Shown here: piece by piece, positions 45,531 through 55,076 of the stretch
Layout: each line of letters begins with the position of its first letter
Position numbering within the stretch: position 1 is the stretch's first letter
Assembly (NCBI GenBank): GCA_937897325.1
Contig: CALCOY010000024.1
Coordinates: forward strand, 94,901-158,900
Direction of reading: 5' to 3'
DNA: 64,000 bases
DNA from: an uncultured Shimia sp.
GTDB taxonomy: Bacteria; Pseudomonadota; Alphaproteobacteria; Rhodobacterales; Rhodobacteraceae
Translations under genes and position numbers: made by a program
Notes under the pieces: model-generated
Told to the model about the DNA's origin: nothing
The model's input: the letters and a program-made list of their open reading frames with translations, nothing else
Database searches by the model: none

Positions 45531-46241
45531 ATGCGTTTGTCCGCACCGATCTATAAACTCAAACGTCAGGCCAAGCTTTTGGCGCGCGCGGAAAAGATCC
45601 CGCTGCATACCGCTTTGGATCGCGTTGCTGCATCTGAAGGTTTCGAAAGCTGGAGCCTTCTGGCGTCAAATACGTCCTTTCGAAGCCCTGCAGACAGGAT
45701 CCTTGCGGCCATCCGACCCGGGGAAATTGTCTTGCTTGGGGCGAGACCAGGACAGGGCAAAACCCTTCTTGGTCTTGAATTGGTCGCCCGCGCGCAAGCA
45801 GTCGGGAGGGCTGGGTACTTTTTTACGTTGGACTACACATCTGTTGATGTTGTCCGACACTTCGAGGATCTCGGATTTAAGGTATCGGATGGACGGCACG
45901 CCATGATCGACACATCCGACGCGGTTTGTTCGGACCATATCATACGTCGCGTCGGGCCGACGGATGGCAGCGAGATCATCGTTGTCGACTATCTTCAAAT
46001 TCTTGATCAGAAGAGGACGAACCCAAGCCTTCAAGACCAAGTTGAGGACCTGAAGCTTTATGCGAAGGCAAAGGGCGCGATTGTGGTGGCGATTTCGCAG
46101 ATTGACCGGATGTTCGATGCCAGTGGCAAGGCGCTGCCCGGCCTCTCCGATGTCCGCCTTCCCAATCCGCTCGATCTGTCGCTTTTCGACAAAAGCTGCT
46201 TCTTGCATGGAGGCGAGATCAACCTCCACGCTGTACCTTGA
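45531..46241 (+). CDS. Orphan DnaB-like helicase C-terminal domain ATPase
   Basis: A 236-aa protein. Residues about 1-55 are a helical, basic region (SAPIYKLKRQAKLLARAEKI). From about residue 60 a RecA-like core follows: GEIVLLGARPGQGKTLLGLE (Walker A) and EIIVVDYLQILDQKR (Walker B, the DYLQ of DnaB). It lacks the DnaB N-terminal domain and is half the usual length, so it is not the replicative helicase. ATG 45531 has GGAG upstream. Role unknown; small stand-alone DnaB-like ATPases occur in accessory regions. Confidence 0.72.
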   Translation: MRLSAPIYKLKRQAKLLARAEKIPLHTALDRVAASEGFESWSLLASNTSFRSPADRILAAIRPGEIVLLGARPGQGKTLLGLELVARAQAVGRAGYFFTLDYTSVDVVRHFEDLGFKVSDGRHAMIDTSDAVCSDHIIRRVGPTDGSEIIVVDYLQILDQKRTNPSLQDQVEDLKLYAKAKGAIVVAISQIDRMFDASGKALPGLSDVRLPNPLDLSLFDKSCFLHGGEINLHAVP

Positions 46242-46444
46242 ATTCCTTGGATCGCGCTTGATAATCAAAGCTGACGACATCACCTTTTGTGCAGCAACCG
46301 ATTGGCAGCCGATCAAACGTTCAAAGTACATGATCTGATTTCTCAGACTTCGGTCTGGCATCCTGCGCTCCGTATCGGCACATTTTTTGGTCGAAAGACG
46401 CTTTTGCCCGACCGAGGCTGAGTTTTTCTTGAGGGAGCATCGGA

Positions 46445-47293
46445 ATGCCAAACGATCAATCTCCGCCAAAACCTGTTCAGGCACGGCGCCTAAACTGCCT
46501 GTTGACGGTGCGCCAAGCGGTGCGCCTGACGCCAAACATGATCCGCGTGACATTCACATCGCCAGAACTGGCAGAGCTTTCGCCGGATTGCGCAGGCGGG
46601 CATTGCAAGATCATGCTGCCCGACCCTGGTCAAAGCGCCGAGGAATTCTCAAATGGATACGGGGATGGCAAAAAGCCGGTGACCCGGACTTATACGATCC
46701 GGCATGCACGACCGGAGGCTTGCGAATTGGACATCGATTTTGTGGCGCATGGTGATGAAGGCCCAGCCTCTGCCTGGGCTGAATACGCCAAGCCGGGGGA
46801 TGTTTTGGGGTTTGCCGGACCGGGTTCGCCGAAGCTCACGGCTCAGGATGCGGACTTCTATCTCATTGCGGCGGACATGTCGGCGTTGCCTGTGGCGGCC
46901 GCCAGTCTGGAAGCCCTGCCCAAAGAGGCGCGCGGCGTTGCAATTTTCGAGATCACAACTGAGGCGGATCGGCAGATCATTGATGCGCCGGAAGGTATCG
47001 ATCAACACTGGCTCATTCACCGGAATCCGCATCAATCGTCGAATGCTCAGGTCGCTAGGATTGAAGGTCTGGATTTCCCAAAAGGCCGGATCTGCACAAT
47101 GATTGCAGGTGAAACAGGCGTTGTGCGATCGCTCAGGGTGTTTCTGCGCGGGGAAAAGGCGCTGTCCCGGCGGGATGTCTATGCATCGGGATATTGGCGG
47201 ATCGGGCTTGCGGAGGACGCGCATCAGAAGGTTAAGCGCGAAGAGACTGAAGCGGATGAAGCCGCGATTGCGAGGACATCAGGGGAGAGATGA
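46445..47293 (+). CDS. Siderophore-interacting protein (ferric-siderophore reductase, ViuB/SIP family)
   Basis: A 282-aa SIP-type flavoprotein reductase, which releases iron from ferric siderophores using NAD(P)H. VTRTYTIRHARP is the FAD-binding RxYT motif, DEGPASAWAEYAKPGDVL and GFAGPGSP follow in the usual order, and VYASGYWRIG is the C-terminal SIP motif. A charged tail of about 25 residues extends beyond. GAGGGAG precedes ATG 46445. It overlaps no gene but is followed at once by a small exported protein. Confidence 0.92.
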   Translation: MPNDQSPPKPVQARRLNCLLTVRQAVRLTPNMIRVTFTSPELAELSPDCAGGHCKIMLPDPGQSAEEFSNGYGDGKKPVTRTYTIRHARPEACELDIDFVAHGDEGPASAWAEYAKPGDVLGFAGPGSPKLTAQDADFYLIAADMSALPVAAASLEALPKEARGVAIFEITTEADRQIIDAPEGIDQHWLIHRNPHQSSNAQVARIEGLDFPKGRICTMIAGETGVVRSLRVFLRGEKALSRRDVYASGYWRIGLAEDAHQKVKREETEADEAAIARTSGER

Positions 47294-47294
47294 G

Positions 47295-47711
47295 ATGATC
47301 CGGCCAACAAAGGCGGCTTTGGCATTTGGGATTGGCATGGTGATCGCTTCACCTGTGCGGGCCGACTACAAGCTAGATCTTGTTGAGACGGGATTGCGGG
47401 AATACTATTGCACCATCACCGTCATGCTGACCAACAACAGCGATCAGCCGCTGACGGAGATCAATGGCTACTTCCTGTCTTATGTCGGCGATATGCAAGT
47501 TGGACGCAGCAAGGGGAACTCATTTTTGAATATGGAGCCGGGAGGGAGCACCGAGGCCATCTTTGAAACCCCTAATGCGCCATGTGACGACGTCACAAGA
47601 TATGATTTCGTCATAGGGGCGTGTCGGATCGGTTCGGGTTTTGAGGACCGTTCAGTCTGCCTGAACCGCATCGATCTCGAGACGCCTTTTGGCACAGCGA
47701 CGGGTCTGTAA
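47295..47711 (+). CDS. Small exported hypothetical protein
   Basis: A 138-aa product starting at ATG 47295, two bases after the reductase stop, with GGGGAGAG upstream. A signal peptide (IRPTKAALAFGIGMVIASPV, cleaved near RADYK) is followed by a beta-rich domain with Cys in YYCTI, APCDD, GACRIG and SVCLN, which could form two disulfides. I do not recognise the family. The tight spacing suggests it works with the siderophore reductase or its uptake system. Confidence 0.65.
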   Translation: MIRPTKAALAFGIGMVIASPVRADYKLDLVETGLREYYCTITVMLTNNSDQPLTEINGYFLSYVGDMQVGRSKGNSFLNMEPGGSTEAIFETPNAPCDDVTRYDFVIGACRIGSGFEDRSVCLNRIDLETPFGTATGL

Positions 47712-48509
47712 CCTTACCGGCAATGCGGCGCGACAATATCTAAAGCTGGTATCGGCAAGCTGGGGTGGGGCGCACCGGGCGCCCCGCCGATCTGATCAGA
47801 CAAACTCGAACATGTCACTTTGCAGATCGTGCAGGTCGACGCGTTTGAGCGTGAGGTGTCGACTTCTCTAAAGTGCTGGACAGCATCATGCCAATCGAAC
47901 CCAGCGACGTTAGCAATCGTCGAAATCTTGGACTGCATCCACACCTTTATTGAAGACGAAGGTGTTGCGGCCCCATCCGAGTTCGAACCCTTGGAAAGAT
48001 ATGTGATGTATTGGCCACCGCTATGATGGAATTTGGTGCGGTCTGGATTTCGAAGATCTTTGCGTCATCCAGCGCGGCTACCATGGCCGGAAAGAATGAC
48101 GCCTTGCTTTCTTTTGGCGGATCACTGTCAAGCCCGCCGGTTGGTCCTTCGTCGTTTGGAAACCAAGCCTGAACATCGCCATCCGCTTGGTGTGCACGAT
48201 GTGCTTTGTGCTATCTGCCAGGCTCCAGTTTCTAGTGAGTTGGATTGTGCGTTGCGCGCAAGCTGGCTCGTGGGTGCGCTACCGCATTGTGATGCACATG
48301 TCGACGGCCAGCGGCCCGGCTTGGGCTGCGACTTTTGGCCTTGGTTTGAACGACCGCTTTGAGAGCCAATTTTGGGATTGTGTCAGCGAACACTCTGTGA
48401 TTGCTAGTTGGCAACGCACTCCAGCCCGGTCCGCCAGATCCTTGCCAGAGTATAGAATGCGCGCCAGCAAAATCGTGGCGTCTTTTCAACACTCCACCCG
48501 AGGATTTGC
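47712..48509. other. About 800 bp without an intact gene
   Basis: Several open frames on both strands are interrupted. On the minus strand around 48000-48180 a coding-like stretch (GDVQAWFPNDEGPTGGL, then FPAMVAALDDAKIFEIQTAP) ends in a stop and a different frame continues. This may be a decayed gene. No recognisable domain was found. Confidence 0.35.
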
Positions 48510-49571
48510 ATGTCTTGCATAACCGATACCGTTATTCCAACCGATCAACCGGGCCAAATCCTTATCGCATTTGAGGCGCATATCAGCGGCGACCATGGGC
48601 TGGATCTCAAAAGCACCAAAGATGGCGGTCGCTTTATCGAACACGAAGCCTTCCGGGTTGATTTCAAGGTTCAAGACACCGGTCTTTACGTCAAGATCAA
48701 AGGTCCAAACGAAAGCGCGCTGATCTTCTTTAAGGAAGAAATCGCCCATCATGTCGCCGAATTGGATGAACGCGCCGCCGGCGCCATCCGCTGGCGTGGA
48801 GAGAATTCAAAGCCCGGCGATCTGCCTCCCAACTTCCGCGTTCTCGAAGTTGTTAAAAGCAAAGAGATCTTTCGCGGGATGCAGCGGGTTACGATCAAGA
48901 TGCCCGACAGAGATGACATGCTGGGGCAGGGCCTTCATGTGCGGCTGATGCTGCCATCGAGGCCCGGGCGCGATCCGGTCTGGCCACGTATGGGCGAAAA
49001 CGGATCGCCTATCTGGCCCCAGGGAGATGACAAGCTTCATGCCAGATACGTGACTATCAAAAACGTGCGGGCAGATGTGGCTGAAATCGATTTGGACATT
49101 GTGCGCCATGCGGGCGGGCTGATCTCGCTTTGGGCGCAGCAGGCCGAACCCGGGCAGTTCATCGGGGCCATGGGGCCGGCAGGGATGGACCAATTGCCGA
49201 AGGCCACAACCTATTTTCTGGCAGCAGATGGAACGGGCCTTCCGGCCATTGCACGTTTGCTGGCGACGATCGATCAAGCGTCGAAAGGATCGGTTGTCGT
49301 CGCCGCGCCTGATGATTGCGATCTGCAAACCTATTTTCCTGACACCCATCTTGAGGTGAGATGCGTCGACCCCGATGATTTCCCCGAGCAGATCCAAGCG
49401 ATTGCAGAAGAGATGACGGAACCTGGCCGCACTGAATATGCTTTCTTTGCAGGAGAATTCGACAATGCCCAGGCCTTGCGAAAGCATTTCAAGGGTATGT
49501 TGGGCCTTGGCAAAGAGCGGCAACTGAGCACGGCTTATTGGCGCCGCGGCATGGCCGGATTCGGAAGCTGA
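48510..49571 (+). CDS. DUF2218-fused siderophore-interacting protein
   Basis: A 353-aa protein. Residues 1 to about 95 are a DUF2218 domain (FIEHEAFRVDFKVQDTGLYV, EEIAHHVAELDE). The rest is a siderophore-interacting reductase (VKSKEIFRGMQRVTIKMP, then RHAGGLISLWAQQAEPGQFI and the C-terminal STAYWRRGMAGF). The FAD-binding RxYT motif of the family reads ARYVTIKN here (about residue 177), so the Tyr is shifted or replaced. It is a second, divergent copy of the reductase about 1.2 kb downstream of the first. Confidence 0.88.
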   Translation: MSCITDTVIPTDQPGQILIAFEAHISGDHGLDLKSTKDGGRFIEHEAFRVDFKVQDTGLYVKIKGPNESALIFFKEEIAHHVAELDERAAGAIRWRGENSKPGDLPPNFRVLEVVKSKEIFRGMQRVTIKMPDRDDMLGQGLHVRLMLPSRPGRDPVWPRMGENGSPIWPQGDDKLHARYVTIKNVRADVAEIDLDIVRHAGGLISLWAQQAEPGQFIGAMGPAGMDQLPKATTYFLAADGTGLPAIARLLATIDQASKGSVVVAAPDDCDLQTYFPDTHLEVRCVDPDDFPEQIQAIAEEMTEPGRTEYAFFAGEFDNAQALRKHFKGMLGLGKERQLSTAYWRRGMAGFGS

Positions 49572-49682
49572 GGTCGGCTCTTGACCCCGCCACGCCGACC
49601 AGGACGGGTCAGTTTCCCGTGAAAGCTGTCCGTTGTGTTGATCGGGTTGGCTGTGCGATTTTTGCCGTGAGAAGGATCAGCG

Positions 49683-50170
49683 ATGCTGCGTCACGACCCA
49701 TTCAAAGGCCATCGTGTCGCGGAGGGCGCGGTCCTGTCTGCCGTTCGCTGACACGGCCGTTTCCCGCTTTCATATCGCGATGTCGGGATCTGCTTGAAGA
49801 TCGCGGGATCATCTAGATACAGTGACGGTCTATCGGTGGGTCCAAAAGTTCGCCCCCGAGATCCGCGAGCGCGCTTACGCCAAGGGTATCGGGGAACGGA
49901 ACGCGCGATCCGTTCCGGAAGATGTGATCCGCCCCATGACGCGAAAGCACCTGAACAACCGGATCGAGGGCGACCACGCTGCCTAAAAGCATCGCCTGAC
50001 ACCCATGCGCGGACTCCAAAGCCTGAGCGCCGCCAAAGCCACGATCAAAGGCATTGAGACGTTCCGTGCGATCCGAAAGGGCCATTTCGCAGAATGCGAG
50101 TGCGCCGTTGCCAACAAGATCACCTTTGTCCGGAAGCTGTTTAACGAAGTGAAACAAGCAGCCGAAAGTG
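49683..50170 (+). pseudogene. IS6-family transposase remnant
   Basis: The N-terminal portion (RHDPFKGHR, then PLSYRDVG) and the C-terminal portion (RGLQSLSAAKATIKGIETFR, AIRKGHFAE, FVRKLFNE) of an IS6-type transposase are recognisable. They are in different frames, separated by stops, and lack the central DDE core. TVYRWVQKFAPEIRERAY from the N-terminal region also survives at about 49822-49875. The element is dead. No terminal inverted repeats were identified. Confidence 0.75.
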
Positions 50171-50190
50171 AACAAATGCAAGCAGTCTTG

Positions 50191-50729
50191 TGCTTCAACC
50201 GACCAACGCAAAGGATCCCGGAAAGGTTAAGTGAAAAGCGAACGCAAACAAAAGATGTGCTGGGCTGAGTTTTTCACCGATATCGACTGATTTTACCATC
50301 GACTGAGCAGAATTCCCGCTTCCTGACGACCTGCCAAACTGCGCACAACATACTAATATGTAGGCTATGTCGGTAACCATAGGGACCGACGTCGGATGGC
50401 CGCCATGCGCGCCGGGGTGTCAGGCGACGGAATTGGCCAGCTAACTGAGCATGGAGGTTGTCCTGTTTCTATTGCTTTCTGGCGATGCGCTGTCGCTTTT
50501 GGACCCTTTGGATGCCGCACCGGCTTTCTGGTGCGGTGCCGCGCTTTCGGCCGTTGGATTTGCAACCGCCTCAAGCTTTACAAGTGCAGACAAAGCCCAC
50601 GTCGAAAAGGTCTCCAATACTGATCGCTTGATCTGAAAGCGGGGGCTCTACTTCTTGTTTATCCAGCCAGCCATGCCGTTTTCCTCAGGACGCATGACGC
50701 CAGACAAAACATCAATTCACGATGGTGGA
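50191..50729. other. Intergenic stretch before the oligopeptide-type binding protein
   Basis: Beyond the IS6 remnant I see only short open frames with no recognisable content. A 7-bp hairpin (CCGCACC/GGTGCGG, 50515-50536) lies in it. The promoter of the following gene is presumably here. Confidence 0.4.
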
Positions 50730-52496
50730 ATGCCGATGATCTTTCGGTTGGCTTGGTGCTGTGTGGCACTGTTCCTTACGCTCGGTACCGCAAGTTCAGA
50801 TGTCGCGCGGTTTTCTCCTTTCGGCGCGGTGACGACCGCGTCTGGTGATCTGTCCTACACCAATCCGACAGCGCCCAAAGGTGGCGCATTGCGGCTTGGC
50901 AGTACGGTGAATTTCGACAGCACAAACCTGATGCGGTTTCCTGGTCGTGCTCCGGCAGAGATGAAGCACATCTTCGACACTCTTCTGGTGCAGGTGCAGG
51001 ACAAGACGGCAGTCTTTTATGGATTGCTGGCCAAGGAAATCGAGGTTGCCCCCGATTTCAGCTTTGCCCGCTTTCACCTGGACCCGGCGGCACGCTGGCA
51101 CGATGGCCAACCGGTGACCTCAGAGGATATCGCGTTCACATTCGAAAGCCTTCGCGCCCATGGACTACCGCGATATCGAGGGGCGCTTAAGGGAATCGAG
51201 ATCGAAATTGAGGACGCCCGCACAATCGTGTTCCGCAGCTTTGAGGAACGCTCGTGGCGCTACATTGAACTGATCGGGACCTTTCCCATCCAATCGAAGG
51301 CCTTTTGGTCCGCGCGTGATGTTGCGGACATAACGCTCGACGTGCCGCTTGGCAGCGGCCCTTACCGTGTCTCTTCGCTCGTTTTCAACAAAGAGATGGT
51401 GATGGAAAGTGTCGCGGACTACTGGGCCAGGAACCATCCTATCAACAAAGGGCTCTGGAACTTTGATGAAGTGCGGGTGAGCTATTTTTTCGATGAAACC
51501 GCTTTGATCGAAGGGCTAAAAAGTGGCCTTTTGGATCTGCGCCGTGAATTCTCGGCGGCTGCATGGCAGGGGCGCTATGATGGTGTCGCTTTGGACGCCG
51601 GTCGCATCACCAAAACCGCACTGCCTCGCGCGGATGCCGGTGCGCTTCACACTTTGGTCATCAATCAGCGGCGCGCGCCTTTCGGTGATGGGCGGGTGCG
51701 CGCTGCCCTCGGGCTTCTCTTTGACACGGCGTGGTATCTGGACCTTTTCGGTGGGGCTTACGAACCCCCGGGCAGCTTCTATGGCAACACGTCTTTTGCC
51801 GCACAAGGACCCGCTTCTGATGGAGAGATCGCGCTGCTTGCGCAGTTTGAGGACGAGATACCTCAATCTGTCTTGGACGCGGCCGGACCGCCAATGCCCC
51901 CGGAACGTCGTCAGAGGTTGCGGCGCGCCAGTCAGCTTTTGACCGATGCAGGCTTTGAACTTCGCGATGGCGTGCGGATAGACCCGCAGACGAACCAACC
52001 CTGGCAGATTGATTTTGTGACAGCACACAGGTCGTCGGTCGAGCGCTTGGAACCCTATCGCAAGGCGCTAGAGCAGGCCGGGATCCAGCTTAATCTGCGG
52101 GCTTACGACTACGTGTCGGGGAGGCGGCTGATATTGGATCACGAATACGATCTGACTTTGCTGACTTGGCAGGCTTCGCTGCCGCCGGGCGTTCAGGAAA
52201 GCTGGTACTGGCATAGTGATCAAGCGGGTGATCAGGGCTATGGGCTGGCTGGTCTGAAGGATCCGGCCATCGATCATCTGATTGACCGCATGCAGGCCAC
52301 GACAGATCAGGAAGAATTGCTGACCGTTGCCCGGGCGTTTGATCGGCTCATGCGCTGGGGCCACCATATCGTTCCCATGTGGCACCAGGCCGATCTCTGG
52401 TACGTCCACGCTTCTGATCTGCGTTTCCCGGAAGGCGGTTACGTCGAAACCGATCCGATTGTCCATTGGTGGCGCCTTCCGGCTGCGGCTGATTGA
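50730..52496 (+). CDS. ABC-type extracellular solute-binding protein family 5 (YejA-like)
   Basis: A 588-aa periplasmic binding protein. ATG 50730 gives a signal peptide (MIFRLAWCCVALFLTLGTAS) and has GGTGGA upstream. YTNPTAPKGGALRLGSTVNF, DPAARWHDGQPVTSEDIAFT and PLGSGPYRV are SBP_bac_5 features, closest in style to YejA/microcin C-type binders. No permease or ATPase gene for it is present. It precedes two TonB receptors, suggesting it takes over a peptide-like siderophore or other large ligand in the periplasm (inference). Confidence 0.87.
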   Translation: MPMIFRLAWCCVALFLTLGTASSDVARFSPFGAVTTASGDLSYTNPTAPKGGALRLGSTVNFDSTNLMRFPGRAPAEMKHIFDTLLVQVQDKTAVFYGLLAKEIEVAPDFSFARFHLDPAARWHDGQPVTSEDIAFTFESLRAHGLPRYRGALKGIEIEIEDARTIVFRSFEERSWRYIELIGTFPIQSKAFWSARDVADITLDVPLGSGPYRVSSLVFNKEMVMESVADYWARNHPINKGLWNFDEVRVSYFFDETALIEGLKSGLLDLRREFSAAAWQGRYDGVALDAGRITKTALPRADAGALHTLVINQRRAPFGDGRVRAALGLLFDTAWYLDLFGGAYEPPGSFYGNTSFAAQGPASDGEIALLAQFEDEIPQSVLDAAGPPMPPERRQRLRRASQLLTDAGFELRDGVRIDPQTNQPWQIDFVTAHRSSVERLEPYRKALEQAGIQLNLRAYDYVSGRRLILDHEYDLTLLTWQASLPPGVQESWYWHSDQAGDQGYGLAGLKDPAIDHLIDRMQATTDQEELLTVARAFDRLMRWGHHIVPMWHQADLWYVHASDLRFPEGGYVETDPIVHWWRLPAAAD

Positions 52497-52521
52497 AATT
52501 AACCATTTGCCTTTGATTTAG

Positions 52522-52561
52522 GCCCGCCTATCTAATCCGTTAACCCACCGTATAGGCAGGC
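52522..52561. promoter_or_regulatory. Spaced inverted repeat upstream of TonB receptor
   Basis: GCCCGCCTAT (52522-52531) and ATAGGCAGGC (52552-52561) are inverted 10-bp arms with one mismatch, 20 bp apart, between the binding-protein stop and the receptor start at 52585. It could be an operator for an iron-responsive regulator or a leader hairpin. It matches no known box that I can name. Confidence 0.35.
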
Positions 52562-52584
52562 AATTTGCTTCGGTGGGGGATACT

Positions 52585-54771
52585 ATGAAGAATCGAAATT
52601 CGTTGGCTTATAGCGGTCGTTTTTGCGGCCATTTGAGCCTTTTTGCCCTGTTCGCTGCGACAGCGCAGGCACAACAAGGCGGGCAAGAGCCCTTTCAGCT
52701 TCCGGATCTGATATTCCAATCCAATCGGGACGCGGTACCCATCGACGAGGTGCCGCGGGCGGTCAAAAGCATCAATGAGGAAGAGGTTGAAGAGGCAGCC
52801 AAGACCAGCACGAACTTTTCGCAGATCCTGCCGCAGATCATCCCCGGTTTTGGCACGCCCGTCTTTCAGAATGCCACGCGCGGTCTGACCCTGCGTGGAC
52901 GCGATCCGCTGTTTTTGATCGATGGTATTCCGCTGTCCAGTGCTTTCGGTGTCCAATTCCAGTACTTCGATCAGAAGGTCATAGGAGATATCGAGGTGCT
53001 CTATGGCCCAACCGCCTTGTATGGTCAGGGGGCCTCGGGCGGCGTTATCCAATTCTTCACCAAAGATCCAACGGATGAGCAGATCAACCGCATATCGACC
53101 GGGTTTACGACCTCGCTTGCGAATGGCAGCGCGTTTGATGGCGAAAGTCTCAGCTACAGGCTGAGTGCGGAGAGCAGCGGGCGCATCGATGCGCTTGGCT
53201 ATGTTGGTGTTGTGAGCCTTGAAAGCCATGGCGCCCACTTCCAACCAGATGGTCAGCGGATCGCACCGACGCGTCTGGATGATTTCGACGATGCGAGTGT
53301 TTTCGGAAAACTGGTCTACGATATTGATGCAGCACAATCTTTTGAAGGCGTTCTGAGTTACTCACGGTCGCGTGCTCGGGCAACCGACTACACCAATACG
53401 GCGTCTGCCGGGCCCGATCCAACGGCCGTCGCCATACTCGCACCGCAGCAATATGCAGATGAACCAACCCAGGAAGGGATATACGCCTCCCTAAGTTATC
53501 TGAACTCGGATCTGGCAGGCGGAGATTTCAAGTTTCAACTCTACTATTCAAGTGAGGAACTGACCCAGATCGGCAGCGACATCCGATCGCGCCAGATCGC
53601 TGCCGGGGGAACGCTTCCTGATTTTTGGCCTGGCCTGTGGCAGACCAACGGAGACGCAGAGGCCTTTGGGGTTCGTGTCGACTATAGTTTTGACGTCACC
53701 GACGCTTTTAAGCTGAACATCGGCGCTGACTACCGTGACGAAAGCGAAGCATTGATCGTGGGTATATCGGACCCTGCGGTCTTTGATGCGACAGGTCTCT
53801 TTGACGCAACAAGCAGCGGGCCTCAAGCGCCACCCGTCGACATCGAATCCTACGGCATCTTTGCGCAGGGGACTTGGGACGTGAGCCCAGCTGTCACTCT
53901 AACTGGGGGCGTGCGCTATGACCGTTTCGACTACGTTGTCGGCCCGGCGGATCCCGTGTTTTCCAGAGATCCCGGATTGCGTCCTGGGGGAACCGGTGAT
54001 GCTGACGGTTTTTCCTTCAACCTGGGTGTCCTTTACGATGTAAGCCCGAACACCACGCTCTTCGCCAGTTTCGCCCAGGGATTTTCATTGCCGGGCATCA
54101 ACTTTGCCGCTGGATCGGTTGATCCGGGTGTGCCTCTGTCCGGCACCAGCCTTTTGGAGCCAATTGTCGTCGACAGCTATGAGGTCGGCGTTCGTGGCTC
54201 GGTGGGTTTGACGAATTATGCGTTTGCCGCTTTTTATGCTGAGTCGGACTTGGGATCGACTGTCCGTGTTGATCCTGCCACCGGCGGTGGGCGGCTGGAT
54301 CGGGCGCCGCAAAGGAATTATGGTTTTGAATTTGAAGCTGCAAGACCGATCTCCGAAACCGTGAACCTTGGTGTCGGAGTGTCCTGGAATGACGGCGAAA
54401 ACGACAGAGACAACGATGGTGAGTATCTGGCTTTATCAAGCCTGACCGTTCTGCCCCTGAAGATCTCCTTACAGGCGGATTGGCAGGCCACCCCGCGCAT
54501 GAACGTCAATGCGGGCATCTTTTATCTGGGCGACCGAGATCGGGCGTTTGATGACGGCGTCGACAGCTTTGAGGCCGAAGGATACGTAACTGCCGATATC
54601 GGCATGACGTATGCCTTTGACCACGGCGGAGAACTATCAGTTCAGGTGAGTAACCTTTTCAACGAATCCTATATCCCGCTCGAAAGCCAATCTCGGTTTG
54701 GCGTAACAGCCGACCGCCGCTTTGCCGGTCCAGGGCGGGAGCTTGCGGTGAATTATTCGTTCGAGTTCTAG
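52585..54771 (+). CDS. TonB-dependent receptor
   Basis: A 728-aa outer-membrane receptor. ATG 52585 starts a signal peptide (MKNRNSLAYSG... ATAQAQQ). A TonB-box-like FQLPDLIFQSN follows, then a plug with LTLRGRDPLFLIDGIPLSSA and IEVLYGPTALYGQGASGGV, and a barrel ending in AVNYSFEF with the usual C-terminal Phe. The GRDP-type plug and periplasmic binder upstream suggest uptake of a siderophore or other metal chelate; specificity is unknown. Confidence 0.92.
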   Translation: MKNRNSLAYSGRFCGHLSLFALFAATAQAQQGGQEPFQLPDLIFQSNRDAVPIDEVPRAVKSINEEEVEEAAKTSTNFSQILPQIIPGFGTPVFQNATRGLTLRGRDPLFLIDGIPLSSAFGVQFQYFDQKVIGDIEVLYGPTALYGQGASGGVIQFFTKDPTDEQINRISTGFTTSLANGSAFDGESLSYRLSAESSGRIDALGYVGVVSLESHGAHFQPDGQRIAPTRLDDFDDASVFGKLVYDIDAAQSFEGVLSYSRSRARATDYTNTASAGPDPTAVAILAPQQYADEPTQEGIYASLSYLNSDLAGGDFKFQLYYSSEELTQIGSDIRSRQIAAGGTLPDFWPGLWQTNGDAEAFGVRVDYSFDVTDAFKLNIGADYRDESEALIVGISDPAVFDATGLFDATSSGPQAPPVDIESYGIFAQGTWDVSPAVTLTGGVRYDRFDYVVGPADPVFSRDPGLRPGGTGDADGFSFNLGVLYDVSPNTTLFASFAQGFSLPGINFAAGSVDPGVPLSGTSLLEPIVVDSYEVGVRGSVGLTNYAFAAFYAESDLGSTVRVDPATGGGRLDRAPQRNYGFEFEAARPISETVNLGVGVSWNDGENDRDNDGEYLALSSLTVLPLKISLQADWQATPRMNVNAGIFYLGDRDRAFDDGVDSFEAEGYVTADIGMTYAFDHGGELSVQVSNLFNESYIPLESQSRFGVTADRRFAGPGRELAVNYSFEF

Positions 54772-54773
54772 CC

Positions 54774-55076
54774 TTGTGGGCTCACGCGATTTTGTCTGTT
54801 GCGCTCTGTTTGTCGCATTTGGATGCGCCGCAACATCCGTACTGCGCGCATTGGGTGATGGCGGTGGCTGCCGACGAAGATAAGGGATCTTTGCGGCAGC
54901 CCCGCCAAGCCCCGATGGTCACTGCAGATCAAGCGGGAACGCCAAGGGGAACAGAACCTGACCCAAAGCGTGTCTCTCCGACAAACGCTCCAGAATATGA
55001 AGGCGACCACTGGAAGGAAGGGATCTCTTTCGATTGTTTTCTCGAATTCATCGCCGAAGGTGACTGCGCCGACTAG
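54774..55076 (+). CDS. Possible small exported protein
   Basis: A 100-codon frame starting at TTG 54774, 2 bp after the receptor stop. The N-terminal HAILSVALCLSHLDA could be a short signal peptide, and the rest is hydrophilic with Cys in HPYCAHW, FDCFLE and GDCAD. The close spacing and acidic C-terminus argue for a real gene; the weak start argues against. No domain recognised. The remainder to 55201 holds only the leader of the next receptor (GGGGGAA before ATG). Confidence 0.4.
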   Translation: MWAHAILSVALCLSHLDAPQHPYCAHWVMAVAADEDKGSLRQPRQAPMVTADQAGTPRGTEPDPKRVSPTNAPEYEGDHWKEGISFDCFLEFIAEGDCAD

